Shown: positions 44,764 through 54,111, numbered from the stretch's first letter. The stretch: DNA of 64,000 nucleotides from Mesoflavibacter sp037029465 (GCF_037029465.1 NZ_JAYMEM010000009.1:310001-374000); one strand, 5' to 3'. Notes: generated by a model from the sequence alone, not told the origin. Numbers and translations are program-made.

Positions 44764-45321
44764 ATGAAACATTTAATTAAAATAACAATAGTAGCCTTAA
44801 TTACAGTATCGTTTACGTCTTGTAATAAAAGGACAAGACCTAATTACGAATACATGCCAAACATGTACGAATCTGTTGCTTATGAGGCTTATCAAGAATC
44901 TGATGCTTTTGCAAATGGTGTAGAAGCACAATTGCCTGTTGAAGGAACAATCTCAAGAGGATATATGCCTTTTGATTATGCAGGAGACACTGATGGATAC
45001 AATTTAGCTAAAGCTGAATTAACAAGTCCATTAGATTCTACTCAAGTTGATTTAAATAGAGGTAAAGAACTTTACAATATTTATTGTGGTATTTGTCACG
45101 GTAATAAAGGTGCAGGACAAGGACAATTAGTAAAGAGAGAAAAAATACTTGGAGTTCCTAGTTATGCAGATGCAGGAAGAGCTATCAACGAAGGAAGTAT
45201 TTACCACGTTATTTACTACGGAAAAAACGCAATGGGTAGCTATGCTAACCAATTAAGAGAAGAAGAGCGTTGGCAAGTAGTTGCTTATGTGTTAAGCTTA
45301 AAAGCAGATTTAGAAAAATAA
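44764..45321 (+). CDS. actE: Alternative Complex III mono-haem cytochrome c lipoprotein ActE
   Basis: 185 residues. A lipoprotein signal peptide ends in FTSC (Cys about residue 20). A single haem motif CGICH is found in YNIYCGICHGNKGAGQG, with a later Met (NAMGSYANQL) as the probable second ligand. The block NMYESVAYEAYQESDAF just after the lipid Cys is typical of ActE. It likely hands electrons to the terminal oxidase encoded downstream. Confidence 0.9.
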   Translation: MKHLIKITIVALITVSFTSCNKRTRPNYEYMPNMYESVAYEAYQESDAFANGVEAQLPVEGTISRGYMPFDYAGDTDGYNLAKAELTSPLDSTQVDLNRGKELYNIYCGICHGNKGAGQGQLVKREKILGVPSYADAGRAINEGSIYHVIYYGKNAMGSYANQLREEERWQVVAYVLSLKADLEK

Positions 45322-45347
45322 GATTTAGATAAAGTTTATATATAGAT

Positions 45348-46730
45348 ATGTACACATTTTCAAATAGACTAAAGATTTTTGCAGTTGTCTTAATTATATT
45401 AGGAGCAATTGGTGTAATTGCAGGTTTTTCAAATGCACACCATTATGATACTGTGGAAAGTGTAAAAGAATTACTTGCTGAAGAAGCAAGTCATGGTGGT
45501 CATGGTGCAGAAGCTTCTCATGAAGCAGTATCACATGATTCACATTCTGAAGAAGCTACACATCATGAGGCAACAACAAGTTCTCACTCAGAAGAAGATG
45601 CTCACCATGGTGATGCACACGCAGAACATGTAATGCACCAAATACATAACAGACCATGGTCAGCATTATATGTGGCTGCATTTTTCTTTATGATGATAGC
45701 ATTAGGTGTATTAGCCTTTTATGCTATCCAGTTTGCAGCTCAAGCGGGTTGGTCTCCATTATTATTTAGAGTCATGGAAGGTATTACTTATTACCTTTTA
45801 CCAGGAGCAATAATTGTTGTTGCAATTGCAATGCTAGCTGGAGATCATATTTTTGTTTGGATGAATCCTGATATGGTAAATCCAGAAAGCGAACACTTTG
45901 ATAAATTAGTAGCAGGAAAATCAGGTTGGTTAAATTCTACAGGTTTCTTAATAAGAGCAATCATTTTTATAGCAGGATGGAGCTTATATCGTTTCTTTGC
46001 ACGTAAATTTTCATTAGCTCAAGATGAAGCTGCTGCAGGAGATAACAGTAACTTTAAAAAGTCTTTCCGTATAGCAGCAGGGTTTTTAGTATTCTTTATC
46101 TATACTGAGTCTATGATGTCTTGGGATTGGATTATGAGTGTTGATCCTCATTGGTTCTCTACATTATTTGGATGGTACGTATTTGCAAGTATGTTTGTAA
46201 GTGGTATTACTGTAATAGCATTAATCACAATTTACTTAAAATCTAAAGGGTTATTACCACAAGTTAATGATAGTCATATTCATGACTTAGCAAAGTTCAT
46301 GTTTGGTATCAGTATTTTCTGGACTTACTTATGGTTCTCTCAATTTATGTTAATCTGGTACTCAAACATTCCAGAAGAGGTAACATACTTTGTAACTAGA
46401 ATAGAAGATTATAAATTACCATTCTTTGGTATGGTAGCAATGAACTTTATTTTCCCATTATTATTATTAATGAACAGCGATTACAAACGTATTCCTTGGT
46501 TTGTAGTAATGGCAGGAGTAGTAATATTAGCAGGTCACTATCTAGATATATTCAATATGATTATGCCTGCAACAGTAGGAGATAGATGGTTTATTGGTGT
46601 ACCAGAAATTGGATCAATATTATTATTTGCTGGATTATTCTTATTGATAGTATTCTATGCAATATCAAAAGCACCTTTAACAGCAAAAGGAAATCCTTTT
46701 GTAAAAGAAAGTGAACATTTCCATTATTAA
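45348..46730 (+). CDS. actF: Alternative Complex III membrane subunit ActF
   Basis: A second NrfD-like subunit with ten membrane helices in 460 residues, paralogous to actC. Between the first helix (about 8-28) and the second (about 105-125) lies a soluble stretch with an extreme density of His, Glu, Ser and Ala (for example HGGHGAEASHEAVSHDSHSE), which looks metal-binding. GDHIFVWMNPDMV and the SMMSWDWIMSVDPHWFSTLF block are typical of ActF. Next gene coxB starts 30 bp on. Confidence 0.92.
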   Translation: MYTFSNRLKIFAVVLIILGAIGVIAGFSNAHHYDTVESVKELLAEEASHGGHGAEASHEAVSHDSHSEEATHHEATTSSHSEEDAHHGDAHAEHVMHQIHNRPWSALYVAAFFFMMIALGVLAFYAIQFAAQAGWSPLLFRVMEGITYYLLPGAIIVVAIAMLAGDHIFVWMNPDMVNPESEHFDKLVAGKSGWLNSTGFLIRAIIFIAGWSLYRFFARKFSLAQDEAAAGDNSNFKKSFRIAAGFLVFFIYTESMMSWDWIMSVDPHWFSTLFGWYVFASMFVSGITVIALITIYLKSKGLLPQVNDSHIHDLAKFMFGISIFWTYLWFSQFMLIWYSNIPEEVTYFVTRIEDYKLPFFGMVAMNFIFPLLLLMNSDYKRIPWFVVMAGVVILAGHYLDIFNMIMPATVGDRWFIGVPEIGSILLFAGLFLLIVFYAISKAPLTAKGNPFVKESEHFHY

Positions 46731-46760
46731 TAAAAAAATAAATTAAGAAGAACGACAACA

Positions 46761-47834
46761 ATGACGGCTTTAATATCAATTTTAGTTTTAGTATTTATTT
46801 TCGTTGCCATTTGGCAAATGGTTAAAATCTTTGACTTAACTCAAACGGGTAAATCAACAGAAAATAACCAAGTTGCTAATGATAATGACAACAAAGTAAA
46901 CGGTTACTTAATGATAGGTTTCTTAATCTTCATTTATGCAATAACAATTGTTTGTATTGCAAAATATGGTGATTTACCGTTACTTTCTAATTCGGCATCA
47001 GAGCATGGACCAAGTGTAGATAGATTAATGATAATCTCTTTAGTCGTAATCTTCTTTGTTCAAACTGTAACCCAATTTTTATTACACTATTTTGCTTTTA
47101 AATATAGAGGTCAAAAAGGAAGAAAGGCATTATTCTTTGCAGATAACAACAAATTAGAAGCTATATGGACAATTATTCCTGTAATAGTTTTAGCAGGTTT
47201 AATCATTCAAGGACTATTTACTTGGACTAGCATTATGAATGTTGATGAAGATGCAGATCCAATGGTAGTAGAACTTTATGCACAACAATTCAACTGGAAA
47301 GCAAGATATGCTGGAGCAGACAACGCGTTAGGTAAAGCAAACGTAAGATTAATAGATTTAGACAAAGCTAACATCTTAGGTGTTGATGAGTCTGATCCAA
47401 ATGCTCAAGATGATGTAATTGTTACTGAATTACACTTACCAGTAGGTAAACCAGTATTATTCAAAATGCGTTCTCAAGACGTATTACACTCTGCTTATAT
47501 GCCTCACTTTAGAGCACAAATGAACTGTGTTCCTGGTATGATTACTCAGTTTAGTTTTACACCAACAAAGACTACTGCTGATATGAGAGAGTTACCTGAA
47601 ATTAAAGATAAAGTAGCAAACATCAATAAGATCAGAACTGAAAATAGTCAAGAGCTTATTGCTAATGGTGAAGAAGCTTTAGAGCCATACGAGTTTGATT
47701 ACTTACTTTTATGTAATAAAATTTGTGGTACATCTCACTACAACATGCAAATGAAAATTATTGTTGAAACTCAAGAAGAGTTTGACGCATGGATGAAAGA
47801 ACAAAAGCAGTTCAAAAATTCATTAAATTTATAA
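46761..47834 (+). CDS. coxB: cytochrome c oxidase subunit II
   Basis: 357 residues. Three hydrophobic segments (about 1-20, 48-68 and 85-110) precede a periplasmic cupredoxin domain. The CuA ligands are in CNKICGTSHYNMQM (Cys, Cys, His, Met) with an upstream His in the LHSAYMPHFRAQMN region. The residue between the cysteines that is Glu in many CoxB is Lys here; only its backbone binds copper, so the site is expected to be intact. No fused haem domain, so electrons probably arrive from ActE. Confidence 0.95.
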   Translation: MTALISILVLVFIFVAIWQMVKIFDLTQTGKSTENNQVANDNDNKVNGYLMIGFLIFIYAITIVCIAKYGDLPLLSNSASEHGPSVDRLMIISLVVIFFVQTVTQFLLHYFAFKYRGQKGRKALFFADNNKLEAIWTIIPVIVLAGLIIQGLFTWTSIMNVDEDADPMVVELYAQQFNWKARYAGADNALGKANVRLIDLDKANILGVDESDPNAQDDVIVTELHLPVGKPVLFKMRSQDVLHSAYMPHFRAQMNCVPGMITQFSFTPTKTTADMRELPEIKDKVANINKIRTENSQELIANGEEALEPYEFDYLLLCNKICGTSHYNMQMKIIVETQEEFDAWMKEQKQFKNSLNL

Positions 47835-47879
47835 TTTCAGAAAAAGAAAAATTTTAATTAAAGAAAAGATTATAAGATT

Positions 47880-49670
47880 ATGTCAGCACACGTAGAAGCA
47901 CATGCACATGACGATCATGGTCATCACCATAAAGAAACTTTTATAACTAAATACATTTTTAGTCAAGACCACAAAATGATTGCCAAGCAGTATTTAATTA
48001 CTGGGCTTATAATGGGAATTATTGGAGTTGTAATGTCTTTAATGATGCGTATGCAAATTGCATGGCCAGGAGAACCTAATGCTTTCTTGCAAACTTTCTT
48101 AGGAAAATGGGCTCCAGATGGTGTAATGAGCGCAGATATTTACTTAGCTTTAGTTACAATACATGGTACTATAATGGTATTCTTTGTATTAACTGCTGGT
48201 TTAAGTGGTACGTTTAGTAACTTATTAATTCCGTTACAAATTGGTGCACGAGATATGGCTTCAGGTTTCTTAAACATGGTGTCTTATTGGTTATTTTTTA
48301 TCTCTTGTGTGATAATGGTTTCTTCATTCTTTGTTGAAGCAGGACCAGCAGCTGCAGGTTGGACTATATACCCTCCATTAAGTGCTTTACCTATGGCACA
48401 AGGTGGATCTGGTTTAGGTATGACATTATGGTTAACCTCTATGGCTATCTTTATTGCTTCTTCAGCTTTAGGGTCTTTAAACTATATCGTAACTGTATTA
48501 AATCTACGTACTAAAGGTATGTCTATGACAAGATTACCTTTAACAATCTGGACATTCTTTGTAACTGCAATTATTGGTGTGGTTTCATTCCCTGTATTAT
48601 TATCAGCTGCTTTATTATTAATAATGGATAGAAGTTTTGGAACATCATTCTTCTTATCAGATATATTCATTCAAGGTGAAGTTTTACATTACCAAGGTGG
48701 TTCTCCTGTTTTATTTGAGCACTTATTTTGGTTCTTAGGTCACCCAGAAGTATATATTGTATTATTACCAGCATTAGGTATCACCTCAGAAATTATTGCA
48801 ACCAATTCACGTAAACCTATATTTGGTTACCGTGCCATGATTGCTTCGGTTTTAGCTATTGCATTTTTATCGACAATAGTTTGGGGTCACCATATGTTCG
48901 TATCAGGTATGAATCCATTCTTAGGTTCTGTATTTACATTTACAACATTATTAATTGCAATACCTTCTGCGGTAAAAGCATTTAACTATATAACCACATT
49001 GTGGAAAGGTAACTTGCAGCTTAACCCTGCGATGTTATTCTCTATCGGATTAGTTTCTACTTTTATAACTGGTGGTTTAACAGGAATTATTTTAGGAGAT
49101 AGCGCATTAGATATTAACGTACATGATACATATTTTGTAGTAGCTCACTTCCATTTAGTAATGGGTATTTCTGCACTTTATGGTTTCTTTGCAGGTGTTT
49201 ATCACTGGTTCCCTAAAATGTTTGGTAGAATGATGAACAAAAACTTAGGTTACGTTCACTTTTGGATTACTGCAGTTTGTGCTTATGGTGTATTTTTCCC
49301 AATGCACTTTATAGGTATGGCAGGACTACCAAGACGTTATTATACAAATAGTGCATTCCCATTATTTGATGATTTATCAAATGTGAATGTTGTTATTACA
49401 GTATTTGCTTTAGTAGGTGGAGCTTTCCAAATAGTGTTCTTTTACAATTTCTTCGCTAGTATTTTCTACGGAAAGAAAGCAGAACAAAACCCATGGAAGT
49501 CTAACACTTTAGAATGGACTACTCCAGTAGAGCACATTCATGGTAACTGGCCAGGAGAAATCCCAACAGTACACAGATGGGCTTACGATTATAGTAAACC
49601 AGGACATGATGACGATTTTGTTCCTCAAAGCGTTCCTCTAAAAGAAGGCGAAGAAGAGTTACAACACTAA
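47880..49670 (+). CDS. coxA: cytochrome c oxidase subunit I
   Basis: 596 residues, twelve membrane helices. Haem a and CuB ligands are visible: the helix II His in LVTIHGTIMVFFV, WFLGHPEVYIVLLP with the A1-type Glu and CuB His, the WGHHMF His pair, and HDTYFVVAHFHLVMG. An N-terminal His-rich segment (HVEAHAHDDHGHHHKE) is notable. It reduces O2 to water with proton pumping. It is last in the act-cox unit; subunits III and IV are not in this window. A terminator follows. Confidence 0.97.
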   Translation: MSAHVEAHAHDDHGHHHKETFITKYIFSQDHKMIAKQYLITGLIMGIIGVVMSLMMRMQIAWPGEPNAFLQTFLGKWAPDGVMSADIYLALVTIHGTIMVFFVLTAGLSGTFSNLLIPLQIGARDMASGFLNMVSYWLFFISCVIMVSSFFVEAGPAAAGWTIYPPLSALPMAQGGSGLGMTLWLTSMAIFIASSALGSLNYIVTVLNLRTKGMSMTRLPLTIWTFFVTAIIGVVSFPVLLSAALLLIMDRSFGTSFFLSDIFIQGEVLHYQGGSPVLFEHLFWFLGHPEVYIVLLPALGITSEIIATNSRKPIFGYRAMIASVLAIAFLSTIVWGHHMFVSGMNPFLGSVFTFTTLLIAIPSAVKAFNYITTLWKGNLQLNPAMLFSIGLVSTFITGGLTGIILGDSALDINVHDTYFVVAHFHLVMGISALYGFFAGVYHWFPKMFGRMMNKNLGYVHFWITAVCAYGVFFPMHFIGMAGLPRRYYTNSAFPLFDDLSNVNVVITVFALVGGAFQIVFFYNFFASIFYGKKAEQNPWKSNTLEWTTPVEHIHGNWPGEIPTVHRWAYDYSKPGHDDDFVPQSVPLKEGEEELQH

Positions 49671-49690
49671 TCATCAGCTTAAAATATTTA

Positions 49691-49720
49691 AAAAGCCTTT
49701 CTAAACAGAAAGGCTTTTTC
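49691..49720 (+). terminator. intrinsic terminator of the act-cox operon
   Basis: 12-bp perfect stem AAAAGCCTTTCT/AGAAAGGCTTTT (49691-49702 with 49707-49718), 4-nt loop, then TTC. It lies 20 bp after coxA and ends just before the ruvB promoter. Confidence 0.88.
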
Positions 49721-49722
49721 TT

Positions 49723-49730
49723 TATATTTG
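49723..49730 (+). promoter_or_regulatory. -7 promoter element for ruvB
   Basis: TATATTTG is a full TAnnTTTG match ending 7 bp before the ruvB ATG at 49738, so a leaderless or near-leaderless mRNA is predicted. The expected -33 zone falls in the terminator stem. Confidence 0.6.
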
Positions 49731-49737
49731 CTATTGT

Positions 49738-50760
49738 ATGAACGAAAACCTAGATCCAACAAACGATAATTTTTCTCCTGAAGAATTTGAGATCGAAAAA
49801 ACCTTAAGACCTCTAAACTTTAGCGACTTTACTGGTCAAGATCAGGTATTGGAGAATCTTCAAATATTTGTTCAAGCAGCCAATAAAAGATCAGAAGCAT
49901 TAGATCATACGCTATTTCATGGTCCTCCAGGATTAGGAAAAACGACTTTGGCTAATATTTTGGCTAACGAGCTTAATGTTGGTATTAAAGTGACTTCTGG
50001 TCCAGTTTTAGATAAACCAGGTGACTTAGCTGGATTACTAACAAATCTTGATGATCGTGATGTGCTTTTTATAGATGAAATACATCGTTTAAGTCCAATT
50101 GTAGAAGAGTATTTATACTCCGCTATGGAAGACTATAAAATTGATATTATGATTGAGTCTGGACCAAACGCAAGAACCGTTCAAATCAATCTAAATCCGT
50201 TTACATTAGTTGGAGCAACAACGCGTTCAGGATTGCTTACAGCACCAATGCGTGCACGTTTTGGTATTCAAAGTAGATTACAATATTACAGTACCGAATT
50301 ATTAACAACCATCATACAACGTAGTGCAGATATATTAAATGTGCCAATCTCTATGGAAGCTGCAATAGAAGTTGCAGGTCGTAGTCGTGGTACACCAAGA
50401 ATTGCCAATGCATTATTGCGTCGTGTTAGAGACTTTGCACAAATAAAAGGTAATGGGTCTATTGACATCAAAATAGCTAAATACGCTTTAGAAGCTTTAA
50501 ATGTTGATGCTTATGGTTTAGATGAAATGGATAACCGAATACTTTCTACCATCATTGATAAATTTAAAGGTGGACCAGTTGGTATTACAACCATTGCAAC
50601 TGCTGTTAGTGAAAGCTCAGAAACTATTGAAGAAGTTTATGAGCCTTTCTTAATTCAGCAAGGTTTTATTATTCGTACGCCACGAGGAAGAGAAGTGACC
50701 GAACTAGCCTACAAGCATCTTGGAAAAATAAAAGGACCAACACAAGGCGGTTTGTTTTAA
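49738..50760 (+). CDS. ruvB: Holliday junction branch-migration ATPase RuvB
   Basis: 340-residue AAA+ motor that drives branch migration with RuvA. Walker A GPPGLGKTT, Walker B LFIDEIHRLSP, sensor 1 LVGATTRSGLL and the arginine-finger region APMRARFG are present, with the C-terminal winged helix (QGFIIRTPRGREVT). The N-terminus MNENLDPTND is a plausible RuvB start and there is no better ATG. ruvA is separately located at 63122. Confidence 0.97.
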   Translation: MNENLDPTNDNFSPEEFEIEKTLRPLNFSDFTGQDQVLENLQIFVQAANKRSEALDHTLFHGPPGLGKTTLANILANELNVGIKVTSGPVLDKPGDLAGLLTNLDDRDVLFIDEIHRLSPIVEEYLYSAMEDYKIDIMIESGPNARTVQINLNPFTLVGATTRSGLLTAPMRARFGIQSRLQYYSTELLTTIIQRSADILNVPISMEAAIEVAGRSRGTPRIANALLRRVRDFAQIKGNGSIDIKIAKYALEALNVDAYGLDEMDNRILSTIIDKFKGGPVGITTIATAVSESSETIEEVYEPFLIQQGFIIRTPRGREVTELAYKHLGKIKGPTQGGLF

Positions 50761-50776
50761 GAAAAGAATAAAATTT

Positions 50777-52105
50777 ATGAAGCAACAAACACATATTTCT
50801 GAGGTTTCATTGCTTCAGTTTATAAAGCATTCTTTCAAAATTCTTAAAAACCCATTACCATTTCATCATAGAAATTTCAAGAAATATGGTGATATTTTTA
50901 GGCTAAACATTGGAGCAAAAAATCATATTTTCTTTTCTCGTGATGCCGAATTAGCTATTCATGTACTTCAGAAAAATCAAAAAAATTATACAAAGTCTAG
51001 AATTCAAACTAAAGACCTAGCAAAATATGTTGGTAAAGGATTATTAACTGCAGAAGATGAGCATTGGAAAACGCAGAGAAAACTTATTCAACCTGCATTT
51101 CATAAAAAAAATCTTCAACAGTTATTAGATACGATTCAGTCTGCAATCAATGCAGAATATGATAAATTCGAAACCAATAAAGCGATAGATGTCTTTCCAG
51201 TTTTTAATGATTTAGCGTTTCAAACTGTAGTTAAATCTTTATTTAGTAGTGCCGCAAATGCAGACGAGATTAATAGACTACAACACATTACTGAAGAAGT
51301 TCAGAAAATGTTGGTCAAAGAGCTTAGACAACCGTACCTAGGTTGGTGGTTTAAAATAAGTGGTACATTACAAGATCACTTAGATTTAGGGCAAGAGTCT
51401 AAAGATATTTTAAAACGAATTGTAAACCAACGCCAGCAATCTAGTGTTAAGTACAACGATTTATTAGATATGTTGTTGTCTGCAAGATATGATGATGGTT
51501 CTTCAATGGAAGAGAAGCAGCTGTTAGACGAAATTTTAATACTATTTGTTGCAGGTCATGAGACAACATCAAATGCGCTAACATTTACTCTGCAACTATT
51601 AGCATTACATCCTGAATGGCAAGACAAGATTTATGTTGAAATAAAAGCGAATGAAGATGAGCATGACTTGATGAATCAAGTAATGAATTCAAAAATTTGT
51701 CAGCAAGTTATTGAAGAATCTATGCGTTTGTATCCGCCAGTATATTTTATAGATCGCGTAAATATTGAAGACGATAATTTTAAGGATTATCATTTTAAAG
51801 CAAATTCAAATCTGTTGTTTTCGGTATTCGAAATCCATCGTCACCCAAAACTCTGGGAACAACCAAATAAGTTTTTACCAGAACGATTTGAAGATGGTGG
51901 CAGGCAATTTTCATCACAATATTTTCCTTTTGGAGCTGGACCAAGAAAATGTATTGGTAATAATTTTGCAATGTTTGAAATGATTTTAGCAATCAACGAA
52001 ATAATAAAACGCTACAAAATCAAACCAGAATTTAAATCTATAGATATTTTGCCTCTTATTACTTTAAAACCAAAAAATGCTATCTTAAATTTTGAAGCTA
52101 GATAA
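50777..52105 (+). CDS. cytochrome P450
   Basis: 442-residue soluble haem-thiolate monooxygenase. The I-helix oxygen-activation motif is AGHETTSNA, the ExxR motif is EESMR (about residues 315-319) and the haem-binding loop is FPFGAGPRKCIGNNF with Cys392 as the axial ligand. No N-terminal membrane anchor. No ferredoxin or reductase partner is adjacent, so electron supply must come from elsewhere. The substrate is not predictable; the sequence resembles fatty-acid-type P450s. It lies 16 bp after ruvB and 2 bp before queG. Confidence 0.93.
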   Translation: MKQQTHISEVSLLQFIKHSFKILKNPLPFHHRNFKKYGDIFRLNIGAKNHIFFSRDAELAIHVLQKNQKNYTKSRIQTKDLAKYVGKGLLTAEDEHWKTQRKLIQPAFHKKNLQQLLDTIQSAINAEYDKFETNKAIDVFPVFNDLAFQTVVKSLFSSAANADEINRLQHITEEVQKMLVKELRQPYLGWWFKISGTLQDHLDLGQESKDILKRIVNQRQQSSVKYNDLLDMLLSARYDDGSSMEEKQLLDEILILFVAGHETTSNALTFTLQLLALHPEWQDKIYVEIKANEDEHDLMNQVMNSKICQQVIEESMRLYPPVYFIDRVNIEDDNFKDYHFKANSNLLFSVFEIHRHPKLWEQPNKFLPERFEDGGRQFSSQYFPFGAGPRKCIGNNFAMFEMILAINEIIKRYKIKPEFKSIDILPLITLKPKNAILNFEAR

Positions 52106-52107
52106 TA

Positions 52108-53028
52108 TTGAATACTAAAACTAAATACACGCAATTAATTAAAACCGAAGCAAAACGTCTCGGTTTTTTGTCGTGCGGAATTAGTAAAGCTCAATTTTTA
52201 GAAGAAGAAGCGCCACGATTAGAAAAATGGTTAAATAAGAATATGCACGGTCAAATGTCTTACATGCAAAATCATTTTGATAAGCGTTTAGACCCAACAA
52301 AATTAGTAGAAGATTCTAAAAGCGTTGTGTCATTGCTACTTAATTATTATCCAGACCAAACGCAAACAGAAGATAGTTATAAACTATCAAAATACGCTTA
52401 CGGTACAGATTATCATTTTGTAATAAAAGATAAATTAAAGCAACTTCTAGAATTTATAAACGAAGAAATTGGAGAAGTTTACGGTCGTGCTTTTGTAGAT
52501 TCTGCACCAGTTTTAGATAAAGCTTGGGCAGCAAAAAGCGGATTAGGTTGGATAGGCAAACATAGTAACTTATTAAGTCAAAAAACAGGTAGCTTTTATT
52601 TTATTGCAGAACTAATTATAGATTTAGAGTTAGATTACGATAACCCAACAACAGATCATTGTGGGACATGTACAGCTTGTATAGACGCGTGTCCAACACA
52701 AGCAATTGTAGAACCTTATGTGGTAGACGGAAGTAAATGCATTAGCTATTTTACTATCGAGTTAAAAGACGAATTACCGTCCAATATGAAAGACAAATTT
52801 GACGATTGGATGTTTGGATGTGATGTGTGTCAAGATGTTTGTCCATGGAATAGGTTTAGTAAACCTCATAATGAACCATTATTTAATCCGCATCCAGAAT
52901 TGCTATCTATGACTAAAAATGATTGGCAAGATATTACCAAGGATGTTTTTAATAAACTATTTAAAAAATCAGCGGTTAAACGTACTAAATTTTCTGGTTT
53001 ACAAAGAAATATTAACTTTTTAAAATAG
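52108..53028 (+). CDS. queG: epoxyqueuosine reductase
   Basis: Last step of queuosine tRNA modification, cobalamin-dependent. It uses a TTG start (52108): no ATG lies before the conserved N-terminus (LIKTEAKRLGFLSCGISKA). The 306 residues contain two [4Fe-4S] clusters, from CGTCTACIDACPTQAI with Cys in GSKC and from GCDVCQDVCPWNRF. DUF1730 forms the N-terminal part. Its last 17 bp overlap the convergent lacI-type gene, unusual but consistent in both frames. Confidence 0.95.
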   Translation: MNTKTKYTQLIKTEAKRLGFLSCGISKAQFLEEEAPRLEKWLNKNMHGQMSYMQNHFDKRLDPTKLVEDSKSVVSLLLNYYPDQTQTEDSYKLSKYAYGTDYHFVIKDKLKQLLEFINEEIGEVYGRAFVDSAPVLDKAWAAKSGLGWIGKHSNLLSQKTGSFYFIAELIIDLELDYDNPTTDHCGTCTACIDACPTQAIVEPYVVDGSKCISYFTIELKDELPSNMKDKFDDWMFGCDVCQDVCPWNRFSKPHNEPLFNPHPELLSMTKNDWQDITKDVFNKLFKKSAVKRTKFSGLQRNINFLK

Positions 53029-54043
53029 GTTTAGTAGAGTTTCTAACTATTAAATCTGTATCTAGTACAACCTTTTTATATCTAAATTCCTCATTTTTCT
53101 TTTTAGCTTTAATTTCTTTATATAAAACTTTAAAAGCTTCTTTACCCATTTTAAATCCTGGTTGATTTATGGTTGTTAGAGAAGGAGAAACAACTGTAGA
53201 CATAAACCAATTACTAAATCCAACTATAGAAATATCTTCAGGAACTTTTATATTCATTTCATTAAAAGCAGTAATTGCTCCGATAGCAACTAAATCTGTA
53301 TTTACAAAAATACCATCAACATTTTTATGTTCTTCAACTAATTTTTTTGCATAATATTTCCCTTCTTCAAAACTAACATCATTTAAAACATAAACTAGTT
53401 TAGAATCGTAAGGTATGTTAAAATCTTCTAGTGCTTTTTTGTATCCTAAAAATCTATCAATTGAGTTTTGAGGTAGCAATGGACCTCTAAAATGGGCAAT
53501 TTTTTTACAACCAATTTCAATCAAATACTTTGTAGCTTCATAAGCAGCTTTTCTATCATCAATAATTACCTTCGAGCAGTCAATAATTTTTGCAATTTTA
53601 TCAAACATAACCAAAGGTGTATCATTATCTATAACCTCTTTAAAATGATCAAATTTAGAAGTGCCATTTGCTATAGAAACTAAAATTCCATCCACTCTTT
53701 TGTTTTGTAATAGCTCTAGTTGTTTCTTCTCTAGCTCATAAGACTCATTAGACTGTAAGATTATAACTAAATACCCTTTTTTTTCTGCCTGCGCAATAAT
53801 ACCCTTAATAACACTAGAGAAAAAATGATGTACAATTTCAGGAACTATTAACCCAATAGTTTTAGACTCTTTAGTTCTTAAATTTACTGCAAAAGAGTTT
53901 GGTTTATAATTCATCTCTTTAGCAGTTTTAAGAATAAGCTTTTTGGTTTCAGGATTTACATCAGCGTAACCTTTTAAAGCTTTAGATACAGTAGATACAG
54001 AAACATTAATTTTTTCTGCAATTTCCTTTAAAGTAGTTGGCAT
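53012..54043 (-). CDS. LacI family transcriptional regulator of the sugar locus
   Basis: 343 residues. The N-terminal helix-turn-helix TLKEIAEKINVSVSTVSKAL and hinge helix (NSFAVNLR) are followed by a periplasmic-binding-protein-like effector domain. It diverges from the TonB receptor gene, and two LacI-type operators lie between them. Likely a repressor relieved by a sugar or sugar phosphate, acting on the locus 54196-60626 and perhaps on itself, since TAAATTTT (54076-54069, minus strand), a near -7 element for its own gene, abuts the first operator. Ligand identity is inferred from the neighbours as sucrose or a product of it. Confidence 0.92.
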   Translation of the reverse strand: MPTTLKEIAEKINVSVSTVSKALKGYADVNPETKKLILKTAKEMNYKPNSFAVNLRTKESKTIGLIVPEIVHHFFSSVIKGIIAQAEKKGYLVIILQSNESYELEKKQLELLQNKRVDGILVSIANGTSKFDHFKEVIDNDTPLVMFDKIAKIIDCSKVIIDDRKAAYEATKYLIEIGCKKIAHFRGPLLPQNSIDRFLGYKKALEDFNIPYDSKLVYVLNDVSFEEGKYYAKKLVEEHKNVDGIFVNTDLVAIGAITAFNEMNIKVPEDISIVGFSNWFMSTVVSPSLTTINQPGFKMGKEAFKVLYKEIKAKKKNEEFRYKKVVLDTDLIVRNSTKPILKS

Positions 54044-54076
54044 TTTATATGTTTTTGTAAAAGTAACTAAAATTTA

Positions 54077-54090
54077 CGAAAACGTTTTTG
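54077..54090. promoter_or_regulatory. LacI-type operator 1 (one mismatch)
   Basis: CGAAAACGTTTTTG, a 14-bp palindrome with one mismatch, of the AAACGTTT type bound by LacI/CcpA-like regulators. Its centre is 21 bp from the centre of operator 2. It adjoins the probable lacI-type promoter. Confidence 0.8.
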
Positions 54091-54097
54091 TTATTTT

Positions 54098-54111
54098 CGA
54101 AAACGTTTTCG
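54098..54111. promoter_or_regulatory. LacI-type operator 2 (perfect)
   Basis: CGAAAACGTTTTCG, a perfect 14-bp palindrome 35 bp upstream of the TonB-receptor -7 element. The 21-bp centre spacing from operator 1 puts both sites on the same face of the helix. Confidence 0.85.
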
